Of a stretch of 18,187 bases of DNA, positions 6,765 through 14,030 are shown piece by piece. Where the stretch lies: the NCBI GenBank assembly GCA_040377605.1, contig JBEIOK010000042.1, positions 1-18,187 on the forward strand, written 5' to 3'. A program made the translations under genes and the position numbers. The notes under the pieces are model-generated. The model saw nothing but the letters and a program-made list of their open reading frames with translations, was not told the origin of the DNA and made no database searches. The DNA is from Solimonas sp040377605. Its GTDB lineage: Bacteria > Pseudomonadota > Gammaproteobacteria > Nevskiales > Nevskiaceae. How positions within the stretch are numbered: position 1 is the first letter of the stretch; every line of letters begins with the position of its first letter.

Positions 6765-7438
6765 GAATCGCGGTGCGACGGCGTGCGGCGGGCGCGGGCC
6801 GCCGCAATCGCGCGGGCGACCGGGTCGTCGGCCCCGGTATCGGGCGGGTGCACGACCGTGGGGGGAGAAGGTGCGATTTCGGGCTGCAGGCGCGCGCGTC
6901 GCAGGCGACGGGCTTCGACCTGCGCGGTGTCGAGGGCTTGCAGCCGCTGGGTGCGGGCTCGATGGCGCTGCTGCGCGACCGCGCGCTGGGCCTCGATGTG
7001 CGAGGCATAGGTCCCGCCGACGGGTGCGGCCGGCACGACGGCAATGCAGTCGACGGGGCAGGGTGGGATGCACAGGTTGCAGCCCGTGCATTCACCGGCA
7101 ATCACGGTGTGCATCAGCTGATTCGCGCCGAGGATCGCATCGACCGGACAGGCCTGGATGCACTTGGTGCAGCCGATGCAGACCGCCTCGTCGATGACGA
7201 CGCGGGTGGCGGCCTGCTTGATCACCCCATAAACCGGATTCACGGGCTGATAGGGGCGCCCCAGCAGGTCGGCGAGGGCGCGCGCACCGGCGTCGCCGCC
7301 GGGCGGACAGCGATCCGTCTCCGCCTCGCCGGCGGCCAGCGCCATCGCATAAGGACGACAGCCTTCGAATCGACACTGCCGGCATTGCGTCTGCGGCAGG
7401 ATGGCCTCGAGCCGATCGACGAGCACTTCGACGCTCAT
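6761..7438 (-). CDS. rsxB: Rnf electron transport complex subunit B (three-cluster ferredoxin), lacking the membrane anchor
   Basis: RsxB carries the iron-sulfur wires of the Rnf complex. All three sites are intact. The N-terminal 4Fe-4S domain has C19, C22, C27 and C44 (QCRQCRFEGCRPYA). Two ferredoxin clusters follow at C87/C90/C93/C97 and C117/C120/C123/C127, each ending in CPVD. The phrase LMHTVIAGECTGCNLC matches E. coli RsxB closely. Two features are unusual. The usual N-terminal transmembrane helix is absent, because the protein begins only 18 residues before the first cysteine. The roughly 85-residue C-terminal tail is rich in Arg, Ala and Gln, with a DDPVARAIAAARARR segment like the repeats at the end of RsxC. 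The start overlaps the A-like stop as ATGA, and the stop overlaps rsxD. Confidence 0.93.
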   Translation of the reverse strand: MSVEVLVDRLEAILPQTQCRQCRFEGCRPYAMALAAGEAETDRCPPGGDAGARALADLLGRPYQPVNPVYGVIKQAATRVVIDEAVCIGCTKCIQACPVDAILGANQLMHTVIAGECTGCNLCIPPCPVDCIAVVPAAPVGGTYASHIEAQRAVAQQRHRARTQRLQALDTAQVEARRLRRARLQPEIAPSPPTVVHPPDTGADDPVARAIAAARARRTPSHRDS

Positions 7439-7965
7439 GCGTGCATCATCGTGGACAGCGCCGATAGCGCCAGCAGCACGCCCCCCATGCCCAGCAGGAA
7501 GCGGGGCACCTTCGGCGTGCGGGTGATCATGTGACGTGCGACACCGACGAAGGCCGCGCCGCCGCAGAGCGTACCGGCGAGCAGACCCCAGCCGATGCGG
7601 GCAATCACATCGGGCGGTGCGTCGGTCAACAGCAGCCAGGCGGCGCTCGCGGCGAGCAGCGAGATCAGTGCGCTTGAGGCGGCCTGACCCGGCGGGCCGA
7701 GATGGGCGCGCAGCAGGAAACCGACGGCCTGCGCAGCCAGCACGCCCGTCAAGCCGGCGAGCAGCGGTGCGTAGAGCGAGCGAAGCGCGGGCGTGATCAG
7801 CAGTTCGAGGGTCGCGGCCAGCAGCGCGGCTGTGGCGATGCTGCCGGCGATCCAGCCCGCAAACGGTCTGAGGCGGGCAGGGTGTACGGCGGCCGGGGTT
7901 GATGCGCTCATGGCCGCGCCGATCAGCGCGGCCATGACGGTCAGGATCGCGAGCCCGTGCGCCAT
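7435..7965 (-). CDS. Divergent RnfA/NqrE-like integral membrane protein (first gene of the rnf cluster)
   Basis: The 176-residue protein has six hydrophobic helices (about 4-21, 35-57, 65-86, 96-113, 121-143, 155-174), the topology of RnfA. It lies directly upstream of rsxB, where rsxA belongs. By eye its end, VPRFLLGMGGVLLALSAL, parallels VPAPFRGNAIALITAGLM of RsxA. TPALRSLYAPLLAGLT (58-73) parallels SPVLYRLLGIFLPLIT. The conserved N-terminal LGLCP is missing, and TTNCAVLG reads approximately LAAQAVG (76-82). The only cysteine, C134, is at a different place. A GAGGA ribosome-binding site lies 9-10 bases before the ATG (complement of about 7975-7979). The gene begins 24 bases after metG with no terminator between, and ends in an ATGA overlap with rsxB. 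Confidence 0.65.
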   Translation of the reverse strand: MAHGLAILTVMAALIGAAMSASTPAAVHPARLRPFAGWIAGSIATAALLAATLELLITPALRSLYAPLLAGLTGVLAAQAVGFLLRAHLGPPGQAASSALISLLAASAAWLLLTDAPPDVIARIGWGLLAGTLCGGAAFVGVARHMITRTPKVPRFLLGMGGVLLALSALSTMMHA

Positions 7966-7989
7966 GCGCGGTGGTCCTCGCGGTTCGCG

Positions 7990-10038
7990 CTACTTGATGC
8001 GCATGCCCGGCTGAGCGCCGGCATCCGGCGACAGCAGGAAGGGGCCGCCGCGGTCATCGCTGGCGGCCAGCACCATGCCTTCAGACAGACCGAACTTCAT
8101 CTTGCGCGGCGCGAGATTGGCGACGCAGACGGTGAGTCGGTTCACCAGCGTCTCGGGCGCGTATGCAGCCTTGATGCCGGCGAACACCTGACGCGTACCG
8201 AGCGGCCCCAGATCCAGGCTCAGACGCAGCAGCTTGTCCGCGCCCTCGACATGTTCGGCGCTGGCGATGCGGGCAATGCGCAGGTCCACCTTGCTGAAGT
8301 CCTCGATGCCGATGGTCGGGCTGTCCACCGGGGTCGCGGCCGGCGCGGCGGTGACCGTCGGGACCATAGCCACCGGGACCCCTGCAGCCGGGGTGTTCTG
8401 CTTTTCTTCTTCGATCATGGCGGCGATGGCCTGCGGTTCGATGCGGGTGATCAGGGCGGAGTACGGCTGGATGCGGTGATCCAACAGCGGCTTCTGTGCG
8501 TCGGCCCACTGCAGTGGCGTGATGTTGAGGAACGCCTCAACCTGACCCACCAGTGCCGGCATGACCGGCTTGAGATAGATGCTGAGTTGGCGGAAAAGAT
8601 TGAGGAAGGTGGTGCAGACCTGATGCAGGAGTTCCCGCTGCCCATCCTGCTTGGCCAGCGTCCAGGGCGCGAGCTGCTGGATCTCGGCGTTGGTCTCGTC
8701 GGCCAGCCGCATGATCTCCCTCAGGGCGCCAGAGAAGTCACCAGCCTCGAACATCGCGCCCAGCGCATCGGACTGCGCAGCGGCGACGTCGAAGCGGTGG
8801 CGATCATGCATGACGCTGGCGAGCTTGCCATCGAACAGCTTTTCGATGAAGCCCGCGCAGCGGCTGGCGATGTTCACGTACTTGCCGACCAGATCACTGT
8901 TGACACGGTTGGCGAAGTCCTCGAGGTTGAGGTCCAGATCGTCGACGCCGCTGCCGATCTTGGCGGCAAAGTAGTAGCGCAGGTATTCCGGGTTCAGATG
9001 GTTGAGATAGGTGCGCGCCTGGATGAAGGTGCCGCGCGACTTGCTCATCTTGGCGCCGTTGACGGTGAGGTAACCGTTGACATGCAGTTGCGTGGGCGTG
9101 CGATGACCGGAACCCTGTAGCATCGCAGGCCAGAACAGGCCATGGAAGTTGACGATGTCCTTGCCGATGAAGTGATGCAGCTCGGCGGTCGAGTCCGCAG
9201 ACCAGTACGCGTCAAAGTCCAGCTTCTGCTTCGCGCACAGCGCGCGGAAACTCGCCATGTAGCCGATCGGCGCGTCGAGCCAGACATAGAAGTATTTCCC
9301 CGGCGCATCAGGAATCGGAAAGCCGAAGTAGGGTGCATCGCGCGAGATGTCCCAGTCCTTGAGTCCGGCCGCGAACCACTCCCTGAGCTTGGCCTTGATG
9401 GCCGGATGGGCGACATCGCCGGATAACCACCGCTCCAGGAAGTCCTGGAACTTACCGAGTTCGAAGAAGTAGTGCTCGGATTCCTTCATCACCGGCGTGG
9501 CGCCGGAGACGACCGAGCGCGGGTTCTTCAGATCGGTCGGCGAATACGCTGCGCCGCAGTTCTCGCAGTTGTCGCCGTACTGGTCGGCGGTACCGCACTT
9601 CGGGCACTCGCCCTTGATGTAGCGATCCGGCAGGAACATATCCTTGACCGGATCGTAGAGCTGCGCGATCGAGCGCCGCGCGATCGCCTGGTGCTCGCCG
9701 TCGCGCAGGCGCGTGTAGATCAGTTCCGAGAGTTCGCGGTTCTCGTCGGAGTGGGTCGAGTGGTAGTGATCGAAGGTGACATGGAAATCCGCGAAGTCGC
9801 GCATGTGCGCCTGGCGGATGGTCTCGATGAAGGCCTCGGGTGCGACCCCGGCCTTCTCCGCCGCGAGCATGATCGGGGTGCCATGCGCGTCGTCGGCGCA
9901 GACGTAGTGAACCGTATTCCCCTGCATGCGCTGGAAGCGCACCCAGATGTCGGCCTGGATGTAGCCCACCAGATGACCCAGATGAATCGGGCCGTTGGCG
10001 TAGGGCAGGGCGTTGGTAACGAGCAGGTTGCGCGGCAT
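7990..10038 (-). CDS. metG: Methionyl-tRNA synthetase
   Basis: MetG charges tRNA-Met with methionine in the cytoplasm. The 682-residue product is a class I synthetase with its HIGH signature as HLGH (19-22) and KMSKS at 330-334. A zinc knuckle has CPKC and CENC (C145, C148, C158, C161). A C-terminal dimerisation/tRNA-binding domain of the EMAPII/Arc1p type covers about residues 578-682 (FSKVDLRIARI onward), after an Ala/Pro/Val/Thr-rich linker (about 548-575). The length is typical of the long MetG form of E. coli (677). It is the first gene of the minus-strand run. An extended -10 sequence lies about 30 bases upstream, and the next gene begins after 24 bases, so rnf expression is probably tied to metG transcription. 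Confidence 0.98.
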   Translation of the reverse strand: MPRNLLVTNALPYANGPIHLGHLVGYIQADIWVRFQRMQGNTVHYVCADDAHGTPIMLAAEKAGVAPEAFIETIRQAHMRDFADFHVTFDHYHSTHSDENRELSELIYTRLRDGEHQAIARRSIAQLYDPVKDMFLPDRYIKGECPKCGTADQYGDNCENCGAAYSPTDLKNPRSVVSGATPVMKESEHYFFELGKFQDFLERWLSGDVAHPAIKAKLREWFAAGLKDWDISRDAPYFGFPIPDAPGKYFYVWLDAPIGYMASFRALCAKQKLDFDAYWSADSTAELHHFIGKDIVNFHGLFWPAMLQGSGHRTPTQLHVNGYLTVNGAKMSKSRGTFIQARTYLNHLNPEYLRYYFAAKIGSGVDDLDLNLEDFANRVNSDLVGKYVNIASRCAGFIEKLFDGKLASVMHDRHRFDVAAAQSDALGAMFEAGDFSGALREIMRLADETNAEIQQLAPWTLAKQDGQRELLHQVCTTFLNLFRQLSIYLKPVMPALVGQVEAFLNITPLQWADAQKPLLDHRIQPYSALITRIEPQAIAAMIEEEKQNTPAAGVPVAMVPTVTAAPAATPVDSPTIGIEDFSKVDLRIARIASAEHVEGADKLLRLSLDLGPLGTRQVFAGIKAAYAPETLVNRLTVCVANLAPRKMKFGLSEGMVLAASDDRGGPFLLSPDAGAQPGMRIK

Positions 10039-10066
10039 GGAATCGGGTGGGAATCGAACCCGCGGA

Positions 10067-10075
10067 ATTATCGCA
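10067..10075 (-). promoter_or_regulatory. Candidate extended -10 promoter for the metG-rnf-nth operon
   Basis: On the minus strand the sequence reads TGCGATAAT, an extended -10 element with five of six bases matching TATAAT. The expected start is near 10060 and the untranslated leader about 22 bases. No good -35 is present; the best is CTGAAC at a 19-base spacing. This is compatible with an extended -10 promoter. Confidence 0.4.
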
Positions 10076-10092
10076 TGCGTGGACAGGCCGGG

Positions 10093-10195
10093 TTCAGGAC
10101 GGATTCAGACCCTGAATGGATACTGGCGCCCATCGGGACCGCGGCCACGGTCTCCCTCGATCCCTCCCGCTGCCCGGCTCCGGCCGGGCTTTTTT
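10093..10195 (+). promoter_or_regulatory. Structured region ending in an intrinsic terminator upstream of the aldehyde dehydrogenase gene (candidate attenuator leader or small RNA)
   Basis: Read on the plus strand, TTCAGG (10093-10098) can pair with CCTGAA (10111-10116). Alternatively ATTCAG (10103-10108) can pair with CTGAAT (10112-10117). The two pairings exclude each other. A further hairpin GACCG-CGGCCA-CGGTC spans 10137-10152, and a terminator hairpin follows at 10172-10195. No plus-strand gene precedes it, because metG is divergent. The terminator must therefore act on a short leader or small RNA begun between metG and the dehydrogenase gene, or on antisense transcription. No known riboswitch class is recognised. 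Confidence 0.35.
10172..10195 (+). terminator. Rho-independent terminator upstream of the aldehyde dehydrogenase gene
   Basis: A 7-bp stem GCCCGGC / GCCGGGC with loop TCCG is followed immediately by six T residues (10190-10195). It lies 30 bases before the dehydrogenase ATG and after no plus-strand gene, which is unusual. Confidence 0.8.
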
Positions 10196-10225
10196 ATGGA
10201 GCGGCGCTGCGGGTACAGTCGCATC

Positions 10226-11695
10226 ATGAACACGCCTACTGCCTCACTGCCTGCCCTTAAGACCCGCTTTGCGCTGGCCATTCCCGGCGCCACGGCCACC
10301 GATCGCTGGAAGCCGGTCCATGCGCCTTATGACCGCACTGTCATTGGCGAGGTGGAGCTGGCCGATGCGGCGGCCGTCGAGCAGGCGCTGAAAACCGCGC
10401 AGGCGCTGTTTCGCCATCGTCGGCAGTGGCTGCCGCAGCCGCGTCGTATCGAGATCCTTGAGCGTACCCGCCAGCTGCTGCTGGATCGCGCCGAGGACTA
10501 TGCGCGCGAGTCCGCACGCGAGGGCGGCAAGCCGCTGGCGGATTCTCGGGTCGAGATCGCGCGGGCGGCCGACAGCCTGCGCGCCTGCGTCGACGCGCTG
10601 CGCACCGAGGCCGGCGAGGTGATTCCGATGAGCCTGAATGCTGCATCCTCGCAGCGGCTGGCGTTCACGCAGACCGAGCCGATCGGCGTGGTCGTGGCCA
10701 TCAGTGCGTTCAATCACCCGATCAATCTGATCGCGCATCAGGTGGGTCCGGCGATTGCGGCGGGGTGTCCGGTCATCGTCAAGCCGGCCGGCACCACGCC
10801 GCTGTCGTGCTTCCGCTTCGTGGAGCTGTTGCGCGAGGCGGGCCTGCCCGAAGGCTGGTGCCAGCCCCTGCTGACCGAGTCCTCGGCGCTGGCCACGCGG
10901 CTCGCCAGCGACGCGCGCGTCGCCTTTCTCAGCTTCATCGGCAGCGCTAAGGTCGGCTGGACCCTGCGTTCGCAACTGGCGCCCGGCGCGCGTTGCGCAC
11001 TGGAGCATGGAGGCGTCGCCCCGGTGATCGTGGCGGACGATGCCGATCTCGATGCGGTCGTGCCGGCCATCGCCAAGGGTGGCTTCTATCACGCGGGTCA
11101 GGTCTGTGTGTCGGTGCAGCGCGTGTTTGTCGCGCGCGCGCAGGTGGATGTGTTCTGCGAGCGGCTGGTTGCGGCGGCCAGGCAGATGAAGGTGGGCGAT
11201 CCGACCGCCGCCGACACCGAGGTCGGCCCGCTGATCACGCCGGAAGAAACCCAGCGTGTGCAGGCCTGGGTCGACGATGCCCTGGCCGAAGGCGCGCAGC
11301 TGCTGTGCGGCGGGCGCCCGCTCTCGGAAACCTGCTATCCGCCGACGGTGTTGCTGGACCCGGCGCCTGCCGCCAAGGTGTCGACGCAGGAGGTGTTCGG
11401 CCCGGTGGTCTGTGTCTACGCCTATGACGATCTGGAAGACGCCCTGGAACAGGCCAATGCGCTGCCGTTTGCGTTCCAGGCGGCGGTCTTCACCCGCGAC
11501 CTCGACACTGCGCTGCGGTGCTACCGTGGCCTCGATGCCGCTGCGGTCATGGTCAACGACCACACCGCGTTCCGGGTCGACTGGATGCCGTTCGCCGGCC
11601 TCAAGCAGTCGGGTCTGGGGGTCGGCGGGATTCGCCACACGCTGCACGATCTGCAGGTGCGCAAGCTGATGGTGGTGAAGTCGCCTTTGCTGTAG
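10226..11695 (+). CDS. NAD(P)-dependent aldehyde dehydrogenase family protein
   Basis: The 489-residue product oxidises an aldehyde to an acid; its substrate cannot be told. Family landmarks are N163 in the FNHP motif, K186 in IVKPAGTTP, the glycine-rich FIGSAKVG (237-244), the general base E260 and the catalytic cysteine C294 in AGQVC. The cofactor-site EVFGPVV follows at 389-395, with PFAGLKQSGLG near the end. The usual LELGG around the base is LEHGG, and FTGS reads FIGS. These are minor departures. The open frame reaches back to 10013, but the family N terminus fits ATG 10226. There is no Shine-Dalgarno sequence. A TACAGT (10214-10219) placed 6 bases upstream could be a -10, making the message leaderless. 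The gene sits as an insert between the usually adjacent metG and apbC. Confidence 0.92.
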   Translation: MNTPTASLPALKTRFALAIPGATATDRWKPVHAPYDRTVIGEVELADAAAVEQALKTAQALFRHRRQWLPQPRRIEILERTRQLLLDRAEDYARESAREGGKPLADSRVEIARAADSLRACVDALRTEAGEVIPMSLNAASSQRLAFTQTEPIGVVVAISAFNHPINLIAHQVGPAIAAGCPVIVKPAGTTPLSCFRFVELLREAGLPEGWCQPLLTESSALATRLASDARVAFLSFIGSAKVGWTLRSQLAPGARCALEHGGVAPVIVADDADLDAVVPAIAKGGFYHAGQVCVSVQRVFVARAQVDVFCERLVAAARQMKVGDPTAADTEVGPLITPEETQRVQAWVDDALAEGAQLLCGGRPLSETCYPPTVLLDPAPAAKVSTQEVFGPVVCVYAYDDLEDALEQANALPFAFQAAVFTRDLDTALRCYRGLDAAAVMVNDHTAFRVDWMPFAGLKQSGLGVGGIRHTLHDLQVRKLMVVKSPLL

Positions 11696-11710
11696 CGCTC
11701 CTGCGGCACG

Positions 11711-11734
11711 GCGCCGCGCTAGACTGCGCGCCGC
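11711..11734 (+). repeat. Inverted repeat enclosing a TAGACT -10-like element, upstream of apbC
   Basis: Arms GCGCCGCGC (11711-11719) and GCGCGCCGC (11726-11734) are complementary at eight of nine positions around TAGACT (11720-11725). It could be a hairpin ending the dehydrogenase message, although only a short TTT follows. It could also be a promoter whose -10 is flanked by GC-rich dyad arms, 28 bases before the apbC ATG. No -35 box is visible. Confidence 0.3.
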
Positions 11735-11753
11735 TTTCGATCCCGGATTTGCC

Positions 11754-12836
11754 ATGACCGTCACGCGCGACCGCCTGCTTGCCGTCCTTGATGCCACCGC
11801 GCATCCCCTCGTCGGTAGCGGGTGGGTCGCGGCCGGGGCCGTGCAGGCAGCGGAGGTCCGCGGGGATCGGGCGCAGCTGCGGGTGGAGCTGGGGTTCCCG
11901 TTCGCTGGGCTGCGCGAGCGCCTGATCGCCGATCTGCGCGAGTTGATCCGTGCCGGCTGCGGTCTGGAGGCGGACATCGACCTGAGCTGTCGCGTTGCCA
12001 GTCACGCGGTGCAGAAGAATCTCAAACCCCTGCCGGGCATCCGCAACCTCATCGCGGTGGCCAGCGGCAAGGGCGGCGTCGGCAAATCCACCGTGGCGGT
12101 GAATCTGGCGCTGGCGCTGCAGGCCGAGGGCGCGCGCGTTGGCGTGCTCGATGCGGACATCTACGGCCCCAGCCAGCCGACCATGCTCGGGGTTGCCCGC
12201 GAGCGACCGACTTCGCCGGACGGCAAGCGCATGCATCCGATCCACGCGCACGGACTGCAGGCAATGAGCATTGGTTTCCTGATCGATGACGATCAGCCGA
12301 TGATCTGGCGGGGTCCGATGGTGACGCAGGCGCTGGCACAGCTCCTGAACGAGACGGCCTGGGACGACCTCGACTATCTGATCGTCGATCTGCCGCCGGG
12401 CACCGGCGACATCCAGTTGTCGCTGGCGCAGCGCATGCCGGTCAGCGGCGCGATCATCGTGACCACGCCGCAGGACATTGCACTGCTGGACGCGCGCAAG
12501 GGCCTGCAGATGTTCCGTCGCGTCGGCGTGCCGGTGCTGGGCGTCGTCGAGAACATGGCCTGGCATGCATGCTCCCATTGCGGTCACCACGAAGCGATCT
12601 TCGGCGAGGCCGGCGGCGCCCGGATGGCGGCCCAGTACGGGACCGAGCTGCTCGGCCAGCTGCCGCTGGACATCCGCATCCGCGAACAGGCCGACAGCGG
12701 CCGACCGACCGTGGCCGCCGAGCCGCAGGGCGAGCTGGCGCAGCGCTATCGCGACATCGCCCGTCTTGCCGCAGCCCGGCTCGCCTACAGCGTCTCTGCC
12801 GCGTCGTTCCCCGAGATTTCGGTCAGCGACGACTGA
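11754..12836 (+). CDS. apbC: Iron-sulfur cluster carrier protein ApbC/Mrp (NBP35 family P-loop ATPase)
   Basis: ApbC binds and transfers Fe-S clusters to target proteins and hydrolyses ATP. The 360-residue product has the family layout. A short MIP18-like (DUF59-type) N-terminal domain covers about 1-80. The deviant Walker A GKGGVGKST sits at 105-113, and VLDADIYGPSQP at 131-142. VDLPPGTGD is at 211-219. The cluster-binding C273-X2-C276 lies in ACSHCGHHE, followed by IFGEAGG. The length is close to E. coli Mrp (369). The next gene begins 3 bases after its stop, and dcd follows that, so the three form one operon. The neighbourhood with metG and dcd is the conserved gammaproteobacterial one. 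Confidence 0.96.
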   Translation: MTVTRDRLLAVLDATAHPLVGSGWVAAGAVQAAEVRGDRAQLRVELGFPFAGLRERLIADLRELIRAGCGLEADIDLSCRVASHAVQKNLKPLPGIRNLIAVASGKGGVGKSTVAVNLALALQAEGARVGVLDADIYGPSQPTMLGVARERPTSPDGKRMHPIHAHGLQAMSIGFLIDDDQPMIWRGPMVTQALAQLLNETAWDDLDYLIVDLPPGTGDIQLSLAQRMPVSGAIIVTTPQDIALLDARKGLQMFRRVGVPVLGVVENMAWHACSHCGHHEAIFGEAGGARMAAQYGTELLGQLPLDIRIREQADSGRPTVAAEPQGELAQRYRDIARLAAARLAYSVSAASFPEISVSDD

Positions 12837-12839
12837 GCC

Positions 12840-13453
12840 GTGCGCCGGACGCTGCTGATCCTGATGGTGCTGGCCGGGGCTGTCGGCCTGCAGCGCGGGT
12901 GCGAACAGCGGGAGGTTTCGTCGCGGCCGGGCATTGCCGTGCGCGCCGCGCCGCAGCAGGCCGCGCTCGCGCCGGAGGAGGCGCGCCCCTTCGACCACGG
13001 CGGCTACCGCATCGAGCCGCAGGCCGCCTACCAGATCCGCGCGCGGCTGCTGGCGCGCGAGGCCTACCATCTTGGGCGCGAGGCCGAGCTGTCGCCGGTG
13101 GATTTCGCGCTGGGCTGGGGGCCGATGTCCGATCCCTCGGTGCTGGCGGGGCTGAGCATCTCGCAGTCCGGTCGCTTCTTCTGGGTCCGCTGGGCGGCGG
13201 AGCCGCCGATTCCGCCGGCGCAGATCTTCATCCATGCCGCCAACACCCATCTGATTCCGGCCGACGACACGGTGCGCCGCGCGCTCGATAGAATGCGCCC
13301 CGGACATGTGGTCCACCTGCAGGGCAGCCTGGTCAATCTCAGCGCGCCGGACGGCTGGCGCTGGAACAGCTCGCTGGTGCGCGATGACATGGGGGCGGGA
13401 GCCTGCGAACTGTTCTGGGTCACCCGCGCCTGGATCGACAACGACACGAAGAC

Positions 13454-13457
<4 letters not shown>
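12840..13457 (+). CDS. Conserved protein of unknown function with an N-terminal membrane/signal segment
   Basis: The 205-residue frame begins at a GTG (12840) 3 bases after the apbC stop and ends in an ATGA overlap with dcd, so translation is coupled on both sides. An N-terminal hydrophobic segment (about 4-18) suggests a signal peptide or anchor. The following GLQRGC is a poor lipobox. The globular part has distinctive phrases: DFALGWGPMSD (about 87-97), LSISQSGRFFWVRW, HAANTHLIPADD (about 133-144) and a C-terminal ACELFWV. I recall similar phrases from uncharacterised proteins of several proteobacteria, but I know no function. It is not part of the usual apbC-dcd pair. It probably acts in the periplasm or at the membrane, which is inference from the N terminus. 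Confidence 0.75.
13264..13292 (+). promoter_or_regulatory. Candidate internal promoter upstream of dcd
   Basis: ACGACA (13264-13269, four of six) and TAGAAT (13287-13292, five of six) are separated by 17 bases, inside the preceding gene and about 160 bases before the dcd start. It could give dcd independent expression. Consensus evidence only. Confidence 0.3.
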
Positions 13458-14017
<560 letters not shown>

Positions 14018-14030
14018 GGCCGGACCGGTC

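Noticed and set aside
7957..9120. Plus-strand open frame of 387 codons opposite metG
   Set aside because: It is antisense to the conserved C-terminal half of MetG, with no domain of its own.
10039..10110. A complete tRNA gene on the minus strand before metG
   Set aside because: Only the T-arm-like part is present. No matching acceptor, D or anticodon arms can be drawn.
10244..11977. Minus-strand open frame of 577 codons opposite the aldehyde dehydrogenase
   Set aside because: It has shadow composition (Arg/Gln/His), and the opposite strand has all catalytic motifs of the dehydrogenase.
11601..13316. Minus-strand open frame of 571 codons opposite apbC and its neighbour
   Set aside because: No domain is visible; it is antisense to apbC with intact P-loop and CxxC.
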